A stretch of 64,000 nucleotides of DNA from Dyadobacter fermentans DSM 18053 (GTDB lineage Bacteria; Bacteroidota; Bacteroidia; Cytophagales; Spirosomataceae). The notes beneath the pieces were generated by a model. It was given only the letters and a program-made list of their open reading frames with translations, made no database searches and was not told where the DNA came from. The stretch covers positions 3,348,001 to 3,412,000 of the forward strand of contig NC_013037.1 of NCBI RefSeq assembly GCF_000023125.1, in the 5' to 3' direction. Numbering within the stretch: position 1 is the first letter of the stretch; the number at the start of each line of letters is the position of its first letter. Both the position numbers and the translations under genes were made by a program. Of the stretch, positions 17,388 through 25,093 are shown piece after piece.

Positions 17388-20300
17388 ATGAAACAACTAC
17401 TACTCACACTCGGAGCCGGTATCATCGTGCTCTTCTTTACCCCTGCCTATGCGCAAACGCGCGAACTAACCGGCCAGGTCACGGCCGAAGACGGATCGGT
17501 GTTACCCGGTGTCAATATTTCGGTAAAAAACACGACCAAGGGCTCCATTACCGACAATAACGGCCGATACACCATCAACGTAGAGCCTGGTAATATTCTC
17601 GTTTTCAGTTTCATTGGGTTTAAAAGCAAGGACGCGCAGGTGGGGAATCAAACCAGGCTGGACGTCGTCCTGACGAGCGATGAAACGCAACTTCAGGAGA
17701 TTGTCGTCACATCGCTGGGCATTGCCCGGGAGAAAAAAGCGCTGGGTTATGCCGTTCAGGAAATTAAGGCCGACAAACTCACACTCGCCCGCGACCCGAA
17801 TATAGGCAATGCACTCGCCGGGAAAATTGCCGGTGTGCAGGTACTCGGCCAGTCGGCTGCAAAATTCGGGACGCCTACCATCCGGATCAGGGGTATCAAC
17901 TCGCTCGCAGGCAGCGATCCGCTGTACGTTGTGGATGGTACGCCCACGGATATCAGCATGGTCAATATGGATGACGTGGAATCGCTTACAGTCTTGAAAG
18001 GGCCCTCCGCGACGGCATTGTACGGCAACCGCGCATCAGCCGGTGTGGTGGTGGTGACGACCAAACGAGGAAAATCCGGCGAGACATCCTTAAACTTCAA
18101 CCATAGCATGACTATGGACCAGGTTTCGCTGCTGCCCAGGTATCAGAATGAGTACGGCGGAGGCTATTCTCAGGAATGGGAAACCTTCAAATTCAACCCG
18201 CAGATCCACCCGGCCGCCTGGGCATCTTATGAAGGCCAGCGCATCCTGGACTACTCGGCAGACGAGAGCTGGGGGCCGAAACTGGACGGCCAGATGCACC
18301 GGTCCGCATTTTCGTGGCAACCGGGCGAAGGGTTCGGGAAAGAAACCCCATTCGTAGCACACCCGAACAATGTGCGTGATTTCTTTGAAAAGCCGGTCAG
18401 CTATAATTCAAACATCGCTTTTTCAAAGGCCGGCGACAGTTACTCGTCACGCATTTCCTACACGCACATTGTCAACAACGGCATTGTTCCGAACAGCCGG
18501 CAGCTTCGCGACTATATCAGCGCAAAAACGTCGATCAGCTTTGCTAAAAAACTGACGGCGGAACTGAACGTAAGTTACACCGGAACCAAAACCGACAACG
18601 CCCCAGCCGACCGCTATGGCAGCTCGGGCGGCACCGGTACGGGCACTGCGCTTTTTAACACCAATAATGCCACATTGAACGGCTACAATCAAACGACGGG
18701 GTCATTTAACCAATGGTTCCAGCGCCAGCTGGACATCAAAGACCTTCAAAACTATAAAAATCCCGACGGCACGTTCAGAAGCTGGAACATCGGAAGCCCG
18801 ACAGACGCCCGACCCAAATACTGGGACAGCCCGTACACGCAGGCGTACGAAAACACGAACGTAAACCGCCAGCAACGCATTTTCGGCGATGCAGGGCTTA
18901 CCTATCAGGTTACCGACTACCTGAAAATCACCGGAAAAGTCCGCCGCGACTATGGCACCTTCTTCATGGACGGCCGCGTTGCGTCAGGAACTTTGAATGC
19001 TGGTGGATTGGGGGCTTACGCCTACCTCAGCGGAGCCATATCAGAAAACAACTATGAAACCATTGCCAGCTTCGGCAAGGACATTCAAAAGATATCGATA
19101 CTGATCAATGCGGGGGGAAACATACGTTACAACCGTACCGAAGGCACATTGCAGGCCACTGTCGGCGGCCTTACCACACCTGGCTACTATAATATTGCCG
19201 CCTCCAAAGACCGCCCTTTGACGGCAAACTACCTTTTTGAGAAGCAAGTAAACAGCGTATTTGCAAACGCCAGCGTCGGCTACGGAGACTTCCTTTTCAT
19301 CGAAGGTTCGATACGAAACGACTGGTCATCCACACTCCCGCCGTCGAGCAATAGCTATCTGTACCCCTCCGTTTCCACCAGCCTCGTGTTTTCGGAGTTT
19401 ATTCCGGCCAACCGCGTGCTGTCGTTCGGAAAGCTGAGAGCCGGCTATGCGCAGGTCGGCACCGATCTCGGCGCATACCAAACCGCCCTTAGTTATAATG
19501 CCGGAAGCGTTTATGGTTCAAATCCTACGATGACATTGCCCGGTATCCTGCCCAATTCCAGCCTGAAACCCGGCATGTCGTCGTCCTACGAGGGAGGGAT
19601 CGACCTGCGGTTTTTCAGCAACCGCCTCGGACTCGAATTCACAGCCTACAACAACGACAACAGCAACCAGATTATCCCGCTCGCCGTCGCTTCCACGAGC
19701 GGTTATAACAATGCCGTCGTAAATGCTGGAATGATCACAACAAAGGGCCTGGAATTGCATATTTCGGCCCAACCGGTTAAAACCGGCGAGTTCCTTTGGG
19801 AGCTGGACATCAATGCAGACCGCAACGAATCGAAAGTGGTCAAGCTGACGGAGCAAAGCGACAATTACCGCCTGGACGGACCGCAGTGGCGCGCGTTAAC
19901 GCTCAATGCACGCGAGGGGAAAGACTGGGGAATGCTGGAAGGCGTCGGCATCAAGCGAGACGAACAGGGCAACAAGGTGGTCTATTCCCCGACGCCCGAA
20001 AACATTAAAGCGGGAAAAGCAGGTTTGTACGTGAAGGAAAACAATGTGAACCTCGGCAATGTGTTACCGAAATTCAAAGGCGGGTTGATCAATGCATTTG
20101 AATACAAAGGGCTGACATTGCAGCTGAGCACCGATTTCGTGGTAGGCGGTAAGTTCTTTTCGGTAACCCGCATGTTCAATGCCGGTTCCGGGTTAGCCGA
20201 GGAAACAGCCGGCAACAACGAGCTCGGCAAGCCTAAACGCGACGATCCGGCGAATGGCGGCGGTGTGTTGCTCGATGCGGTGACGGAAGACGGCCAACCC

Positions 20301-20606
20301 AACACCTACCGGGTAGACACGCAAAACCTGTATGAAAACTGGCTTTTCGCACTCAATGAGCAATGGATTTACGATAAAACCTACGTCAAGCTCCGCGAAG
20401 TGTCGCTCGGCTATAAAATCCCGAAAAGGCTTTTGGGCAGACATCTGAAATCGGCTTCCGTATCGCTGATCGGCCGAAACCTCCTGCTGATGTACAGCGC
20501 AATCGGTGGCGGAATCGACATTTCAGAAACAGAAACGCTCTGGTACGAAGGTGGGCAGCTCCCGCCGGTCAGGTCAGTCGGCGCCACGCTCAGAGTAGGT
20601 TTTTAA
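17388..20606 (+). CDS. SusC-type TonB-linked outer-membrane transporter (1072 aa)
   Basis: The third SusC/RagA transporter. It has a signal peptide (about 1-22, AYAQ), a carboxypeptidase-D-regulatory-like domain (about 26-96), EIVVTSLG at 104-111 in the TonB-box-like position, and a plug (PLYVVDGTPTDIS, ATALYGNRASAGVVVVTTKRG). The barrel ends in RVGF. The plug is shorter in the loop after VVDG than in the other two SusC proteins (TDISMVNMDDVESLTVL, lacking the N/S-rich insert), so it is the most diverged of the three. A separate promoter is likely because a terminator precedes it; TATGATTG near 17330 is a weak -7 candidate. Its SusD partner follows 31 bp downstream. Confidence 0.95.
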   Translation: MKQLLLTLGAGIIVLFFTPAYAQTRELTGQVTAEDGSVLPGVNISVKNTTKGSITDNNGRYTINVEPGNILVFSFIGFKSKDAQVGNQTRLDVVLTSDETQLQEIVVTSLGIAREKKALGYAVQEIKADKLTLARDPNIGNALAGKIAGVQVLGQSAAKFGTPTIRIRGINSLAGSDPLYVVDGTPTDISMVNMDDVESLTVLKGPSATALYGNRASAGVVVVTTKRGKSGETSLNFNHSMTMDQVSLLPRYQNEYGGGYSQEWETFKFNPQIHPAAWASYEGQRILDYSADESWGPKLDGQMHRSAFSWQPGEGFGKETPFVAHPNNVRDFFEKPVSYNSNIAFSKAGDSYSSRISYTHIVNNGIVPNSRQLRDYISAKTSISFAKKLTAELNVSYTGTKTDNAPADRYGSSGGTGTGTALFNTNNATLNGYNQTTGSFNQWFQRQLDIKDLQNYKNPDGTFRSWNIGSPTDARPKYWDSPYTQAYENTNVNRQQRIFGDAGLTYQVTDYLKITGKVRRDYGTFFMDGRVASGTLNAGGLGAYAYLSGAISENNYETIASFGKDIQKISILINAGGNIRYNRTEGTLQATVGGLTTPGYYNIAASKDRPLTANYLFEKQVNSVFANASVGYGDFLFIEGSIRNDWSSTLPPSSNSYLYPSVSTSLVFSEFIPANRVLSFGKLRAGYAQVGTDLGAYQTALSYNAGSVYGSNPTMTLPGILPNSSLKPGMSSSYEGGIDLRFFSNRLGLEFTAYNNDNSNQIIPLAVASTSGYNNAVVNAGMITTKGLELHISAQPVKTGEFLWELDINADRNESKVVKLTEQSDNYRLDGPQWRALTLNAREGKDWGMLEGVGIKRDEQGNKVVYSPTPENIKAGKAGLYVKENNVNLGNVLPKFKGGLINAFEYKGLTLQLSTDFVVGGKFFSVTRMFNAGSGLAEETAGNNELGKPKRDDPANGGGVLLDAVTEDGQPNTYRVDTQNLYENWLFALNEQWIYDKTYVKLREVSLGYKIPKRLLGRHLKSASVSLIGRNLLLMYSAIGGGIDISETETLWYEGGQLPPVRSVGATLRVGF

Positions 20607-20637
20607 GCAAAAACATTTACCTCAAATCAGTCCGATC

Positions 20638-22086
20638 ATGAAAAAACGCTGGCATATATCCGCCATCGCACTCGCCTTGCTGGCCTTTGCACCAGGATGC
20701 AGTGACTTTGGAGACATGAACCTGAACCCCAACAACCCGTCCTCGCCGAGCACAGCGGGCCTGCTGACCGGCGCGTTGCGCAATGTAGGCACGATCAACG
20801 CGCAGGTAGGCCCCGGCGGAGCGAACATCGTTCCGGCTATGTATGTGCAACAATTCGGCGATGTGATTTACATCGAGGATTCGAAGTACAAAACGATCAA
20901 TTTCAACTACAATGGCTGGTATGCCGGCCCGTTGATCAACCTGCAACACGTCATTGAACTCAATACCGGTGAAAACACCAAAATCGCTGCGTCCGCATTC
21001 GGGTCAAATGCCAACCAGATCGCCATTGCGCGAATCCTGAAAGCTTATTTCTTCCAATGGATTACCGATCGCTGGGGCGATATTCCTTACTCGGAAGCAT
21101 TGAAAGCCGACGCCGACTTCACACCATCATTCGATAAGCAGGAAGCGATCTACACCGACCTTTTCAAAGAATGGAAAGAAGCAGCAGCGCAGTTCGACGA
21201 AGGGAAAACCGTTCAGGGAGATATTCTTTTGAATGGGAATACACTTAAATGGAAGAAGTTTGCAAACTCACTTCGCCTCATAGCAGCGCTGCGCCTGTCG
21301 AAAGTGAAGCCCGAAACGGGTAAAATGGAATTTCAGGCTGCCTTGCAGGACGGTGTTATGACTTCCGCGGACGATAATGTGCAGTACAAGTTTTTGTCGG
21401 AATCAAATAATGAAAACCCGGTTTACACCAACTATGTGGTTAGCAACAGAAAAGACTATGCACTCAGCGATGTGTTCGTCAACTACCTGAAAAAAGTATC
21501 CGATCCCCGGCTCCCCTACCTGGCGGCGAAAAACATCTCCGGCGAATACACAGGCGTCCCCTATGCGGTAGGCGGTTCAAAGGCGCAAGACCTCTCGCTG
21601 ATCGGATCGATACTCTCGCAGCAGAACTCGGCCGTGAATGTGATGACATATGCGCAGGTACTCTTTGCCCAGGCCGAGGCCGCGGCGCTCGGCTGGACGA
21701 ACGGCGATGCCAAAATCCTCTACGAATCGGCGGTGGCGGCCTCGTTGCAGCAATGGATGGGAACAAACTACACCGACGCCGCACTGAAAGCCTACCTGGC
21801 TCAACCCGACGTTGCATACACTGCCAATGCGGCCATCGAAAAAATCAGCGTCCAGCGCTGGATTGCACTGTTTTTCCAGGGAACAGAAGCCTGGTCGGAA
21901 TGGCGGAGAACCGGCTTTCCGGTGCTGAAACCGGCCGCAACCACCCTCAACGGCGGTTCTGAAATCCCTCGCCGGCTTGCTTACCCCGTTACCGAAAACA
22001 ACCTCAACAAGGCAAACTATCAGGCCGTACTTCAAAGCCAGGGCAAGGATGACCACTATACCCGCGTATGGTGGGACAAGCCCTGA
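20638..22086 (+). CDS. SusD/RagB-type nutrient-binding lipoprotein (SusD-like_2)
   Basis: A 482-residue lipoprotein with a signal ending at Cys 21 (LALLAFAPGC). The mature N-terminus (SDFGDMNLNPNNPSSPS) and the C-terminal segment ISVQRWIALFFQGTEAWSEW are typical of SusD-like_2. The N-terminal ligand-binding helices differ clearly from those of the other two SusD proteins in this window. It is paired with the SusC gene 31 bp upstream. No enzyme or regulator follows; the next gene is a housekeeping-type aminotransferase with its own promoter. Confidence 0.9.
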   Translation: MKKRWHISAIALALLAFAPGCSDFGDMNLNPNNPSSPSTAGLLTGALRNVGTINAQVGPGGANIVPAMYVQQFGDVIYIEDSKYKTINFNYNGWYAGPLINLQHVIELNTGENTKIAASAFGSNANQIAIARILKAYFFQWITDRWGDIPYSEALKADADFTPSFDKQEAIYTDLFKEWKEAAAQFDEGKTVQGDILLNGNTLKWKKFANSLRLIAALRLSKVKPETGKMEFQAALQDGVMTSADDNVQYKFLSESNNENPVYTNYVVSNRKDYALSDVFVNYLKKVSDPRLPYLAAKNISGEYTGVPYAVGGSKAQDLSLIGSILSQQNSAVNVMTYAQVLFAQAEAAALGWTNGDAKILYESAVAASLQQWMGTNYTDAALKAYLAQPDVAYTANAAIEKISVQRWIALFFQGTEAWSEWRRTGFPVLKPAATTLNGGSEIPRRLAYPVTENNLNKANYQAVLQSQGKDDHYTRVWWDKP

Positions 22087-22198
22087 TCACAACTTATTAC
22101 AAGTTTCCCAATAGTTTATTTTCAGCCATGCGATTTGCGTGGCTGAACTTTTTTCACCAAAAATCCAGTCAAAGCATTCAAAACAATGCCTTTGTAGC

Positions 22199-22227
22199 AT
22201 TGCATCGTTTGATTTTCTTTAACTTTG
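22199..22227 (+). promoter_or_regulatory. Bacteroidota-type promoter for the aminotransferase gene
   Basis: ATTG (22199-22202) and TAACTTTG (22220-22227) are separated by 17 nt, close to the TTTG-N19-TAnnTTTG consensus. The element lies 23 bp before the ATG at 22251. It also argues against the longer frame that begins at 22068, because it would sit inside that frame. Confidence 0.6.
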
Positions 22228-22250
22228 AGGGTTATCCAACTCTTGAAAAA

Positions 22251-23495
22251 ATGGAATTTCTAAAAAGCGACCGCCTGAATCATCTGAAATACGAGATCCG
22301 CGGGGCTACCTACCAGAAAGCGTTAGAGCTTGAAAGCCAGGGCTACAAAATCCATAACCTGAACATCGGTAACCCCGCACCGTTCGGTTTCGATTCGCCC
22401 GACGAGATCGTCCACGACATTATCATGAACATCCGCAATGCGCAAGGCTACTCGGATTCACGTGGATTGTTCGCGGCGCGTAAGGCAATCATGCACTACA
22501 CGCAAACCATTGGTATTCAAGATGTTGAAATCAACGACATTTTCATCGGAAACGGCGTAAGCGAGCTGATCCTGCTCTCGATGCAAGCATTGCTCAACCC
22601 CGGCGACGAAATACTGGTACCCTCGCCCGACTACCCGCTCTGGACCGCGGCTATCTCACTCAGCGGCGGCACACCGGTACATTATATTTGCGACGAACAA
22701 GCCGATTGGAACCCCGATCTGGACGATCTGGAAAAGAAAATCACTTCGCGCACCAAGGGGATTGTAATCATTAATCCAAACAACCCGACAGGCGCCGTTT
22801 ACGACAAGGAAGTCCTCGCCCGCATTGCACGCATTGCGGAAGAGCACGGGTTGATCATCTTCTCCGACGAGATTTACGACAAGATACTTTATGACGGGGC
22901 CGTTCACCATCCAATGGGCTCGTTTGTGAACGATACATTATGCATTTCCTACGGCGGATTGTCGAAAAACTACCGGTCGGCGGGCTTCCGCGGCGGGTGG
23001 ATGATCCTCAGCGGCGCTAAACAGAAGGCCAAATCCTATGCCGAAGGCCTGCTGCTGCTCGCGAGCATGCGCCTTTGCGCGAACGTGCCTACGCAATACG
23101 CGATCCAGACGGCATTGGGCGGTTATCAAAGCATTAAAGAACACGTGGTGCCCGCCGGCCGGTTGTACAAGCAAATGAATCTCGTTTATGACAGGCTGAC
23201 GTCCATTCCAGGCATCACCTGCGTGAAACCGAAGGGCTCCCTGTATGTTTTCCCAAAAATCGACCTGAAAAAATTCGGTTTTAAAGCTGACGATCAGTTT
23301 GTGTACGAGCTGCTTTCCGACCAGAAAGTGCTCGTTGTGGCGGGAACGGGCTTCAATTACCATCTGGACCCGCATTTCCGCATTGTGTTCCTGCCGACGA
23401 TCGACGAGTTGAACCAGGCAATGGACAAGCTGGAATTTTTCCTGACCAACCGACGCATCATGTCCACGCGCACCGTTGAAGATATGATTGCGTAA
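22251..23495 (+). CDS. Class I/II PLP-dependent aminotransferase (AlaA-like)
   Basis: A 414-residue fold-type I aminotransferase. The start at 22251 gives MEFLKSDRLNHLKYEIRG, the usual opening of the AlaA-type alanine aminotransferase group; the open frame extends to 22068 but overlaps the SusD gene and contains the promoter. Visible motifs are NIGNPAPFGFDSPDE, the cofactor-contacting NNPTGAVY, SDEIYDKI, and the PLP lysine in YGGLSKNYRSAGFRGGW. Members interconvert pyruvate and alanine with glutamate/2-oxoglutarate, in the cytoplasm. The exact substrate is inferred from overall similarity. The queuosine-precursor transporter gene follows after 42 bp. Confidence 0.88.
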   Translation: MEFLKSDRLNHLKYEIRGATYQKALELESQGYKIHNLNIGNPAPFGFDSPDEIVHDIIMNIRNAQGYSDSRGLFAARKAIMHYTQTIGIQDVEINDIFIGNGVSELILLSMQALLNPGDEILVPSPDYPLWTAAISLSGGTPVHYICDEQADWNPDLDDLEKKITSRTKGIVIINPNNPTGAVYDKEVLARIARIAEEHGLIIFSDEIYDKILYDGAVHHPMGSFVNDTLCISYGGLSKNYRSAGFRGGWMILSGAKQKAKSYAEGLLLLASMRLCANVPTQYAIQTALGGYQSIKEHVVPAGRLYKQMNLVYDRLTSIPGITCVKPKGSLYVFPKIDLKKFGFKADDQFVYELLSDQKVLVVAGTGFNYHLDPHFRIVFLPTIDELNQAMDKLEFFLTNRRIMSTRTVEDMIA

Positions 23496-23537
23496 CAAAA
23501 ATTAACCTAAACCTCCACTGAAAGTACTTTTCGCCCG

Positions 23538-24329
23538 ATGATCCAACCCGACAGAACCATTCAGGAGGCCAAACGCCAGCGGCTGTTCCTTCTCCTTTGC
23601 GGTATCTTTCTCACCAACGCGCTCATTGCGGAAATCATCGGCGGCAAAATATTTTCAGTGGAGACACTTTTGGGCATTGCCCCGGCGCAGCTGCCGATCG
23701 GCGGCCAGAAGCTGGATTTCAACATGACGGCGGGCGTAATCAGCTGGCCCATCGTGTTTATCACTTCCGACATTATCAACGAGTATTTCGGTCGCAAGGG
23801 CGTAAAAAGGATATCCTACCTTACTTCCGCGCTGATCGTGTACACGTTCGTGATCATTTACGTCGCCACGCAGCTTCCCCCCGCGCAATTCTGGCTGGAC
23901 CTGAACAATACCGACGCGCAAGGCAATAAATTCAACATCAACGACGCCTTCTCGAAAATTTTCAACCAGGGATTAGGCATCATGATCGGCTCGATCACCG
24001 CGTTCCTGCTGGGCCAATTGCTCGACATCCTTGTTTTTTCATGGCTTCGCAAAAAAACCGGCGGCCGCTACATCTGGCTCCGCGCAACGGGTTCGACGAT
24101 GTTCTCGCAGCTTGTCGACAGTTTCGTCGTGATCGGCATTGCATTCTACGTTTTCGGCAACTGGGATTTGAAACTGGTTTTCTCGGTAGGGACCATCAAT
24201 TACCTCTACAAGGGCGTGGTGGCGATTCTGCTGACGCCGCTGCTGTATGTAGCGCACTATTTCATCGACAATTATCTCGGCAAAGACTACGCCGAAGAAC
24301 TTTCGCATCAAGCCGCGCACGAATCGTAG
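23538..24329 (+). CDS. yhhQ: Queuosine precursor transporter (YhhQ/VUT family)
   Basis: A 263-residue inner-membrane protein with about six hydrophobic segments. It belongs to the VUT/YhhQ family, whose E. coli member imports preQ0/preQ1 for tRNA queuosine synthesis. Typical features are NALIAEIIGGKIF near the N-terminus, GVISWPIVFITSDIINEYFG in the second and third segments, and the late stretch LRATGSTMFSQLVDSFVVIG. It converges with the RNA methyltransferase gene, with stops 2 bp apart. No other queuosine gene lies in the window; two tRNA or RNA modification genes (the TrmH-type methyltransferase and miaB) are close by, which may be chance. Confidence 0.9.
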   Translation: MIQPDRTIQEAKRQRLFLLLCGIFLTNALIAEIIGGKIFSVETLLGIAPAQLPIGGQKLDFNMTAGVISWPIVFITSDIINEYFGRKGVKRISYLTSALIVYTFVIIYVATQLPPAQFWLDLNNTDAQGNKFNINDAFSKIFNQGLGIMIGSITAFLLGQLLDILVFSWLRKKTGGRYIWLRATGSTMFSQLVDSFVVIGIAFYVFGNWDLKLVFSVGTINYLYKGVVAILLTPLLYVAHYFIDNYLGKDYAEELSHQAAHES

Positions 24330-24331
24330 CC

Positions 24332-25093
24332 TCAGAGCGGCACCTGCCTGCGCATATTATCGAGCATTACGGCCGTCGCAATGCCGACATTCAGCGATTC
24401 CGCCGCTCCGAAGCGCGGGATCATGATTTTGTTGGTCACAAATTGCTCAACCTGCTCGCTAATCCCATTGGATTCGTTGCCCATGATGATGATTCCGCCA
24501 TCGGCCGGGTACTCAAATTCATATAGCGAATCGCCTCCGAGAAATGCGCCGATTACCTGGCGGCCCGTGTCTTTTATTTCTTCAAAATATTGGATCAAAT
24601 CGGTGTAATAGAGGTTTACGCGGGTGAAAGAGCCTTTGGCGGCGGCGATTACTTTCGGATTGTAAATGTCGGTCGTATCGCGGGAACAGACGATTTTGGT
24701 GATGCCGTACCAGTCGGCGATGCGGATGATCGTGCCCAGGTTTCCCGGGTCGCGGACGTCGTCCAGCATCAGTATATATTCCTTCGCAGCCGGAGACAAA
24801 AACGCATTCTCCTTCGTTTTAGCCACAGCCAAAGACGAATCGTTGGTCTGGAAAGATCCCAGCCCTTCCAGCTCCTGCGCAGTAACCGTTTCGACGGACA
24901 CGTTATGGCGGGTTAAAATACTTGAGTATTTTTGCTGAAATTCCGGTGTTACCAGTACAAACTCGATTTCAAAATCAGAGTCAAGCAATTCCAGCACACT
25001 TTTGGCGCCTTCCACCATAAATGCCCCGTGCAGCTGCCGGTACTTCTTGATTTTGAGTGAGTTGATATACTTGATACGATTTTTTGACAACAT
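24332..25093 (-). CDS. SpoU/TrmH-family RNA 2'-O-methyltransferase
   Basis: A 253-residue SPOUT methyltransferase with an N-terminal substrate-binding domain (residues 1-100, starting MLSKNRIKYINSLKIKKYR). All three SpoU motifs are present: DVRDPGNLGTIIRIADWYG (112-130), IIIMGNESNGIS (about 201-212) and AAESLNVGIATAVML (about 230-244). It methylates a ribose 2'-OH in rRNA or tRNA; the position is not predictable here. Its start codon overlaps the beginning of tamL on the other strand. TrmH-type genes next to tamL are a familiar arrangement in Bacteroidota. Confidence 0.92.
   Translation of the reverse strand: MLSKNRIKYINSLKIKKYRQLHGAFMVEGAKSVLELLDSDFEIEFVLVTPEFQQKYSSILTRHNVSVETVTAQELEGLGSFQTNDSSLAVAKTKENAFLSPAAKEYILMLDDVRDPGNLGTIIRIADWYGITKIVCSRDTTDIYNPKVIAAAKGSFTRVNLYYTDLIQYFEEIKDTGRQVIGAFLGGDSLYEFEYPADGGIIIMGNESNGISEQVEQFVTNKIMIPRFGAAESLNVGIATAVMLDNMRRQVPL

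Noticed and set aside
5827..22086. Calling the three SusC/SusD pairs a polysaccharide utilisation locus.
   Set aside because: No glycoside hydrolase, lyase, sulfatase or PUL-type regulator lies within or beside the pairs in the window.
22068..22250. N-terminal extension of the aminotransferase frame back to 22068.
   Set aside because: It overlaps the SusD gene, contains a good promoter (22199-22227), and the extra residues do not resemble the family's N-terminus.
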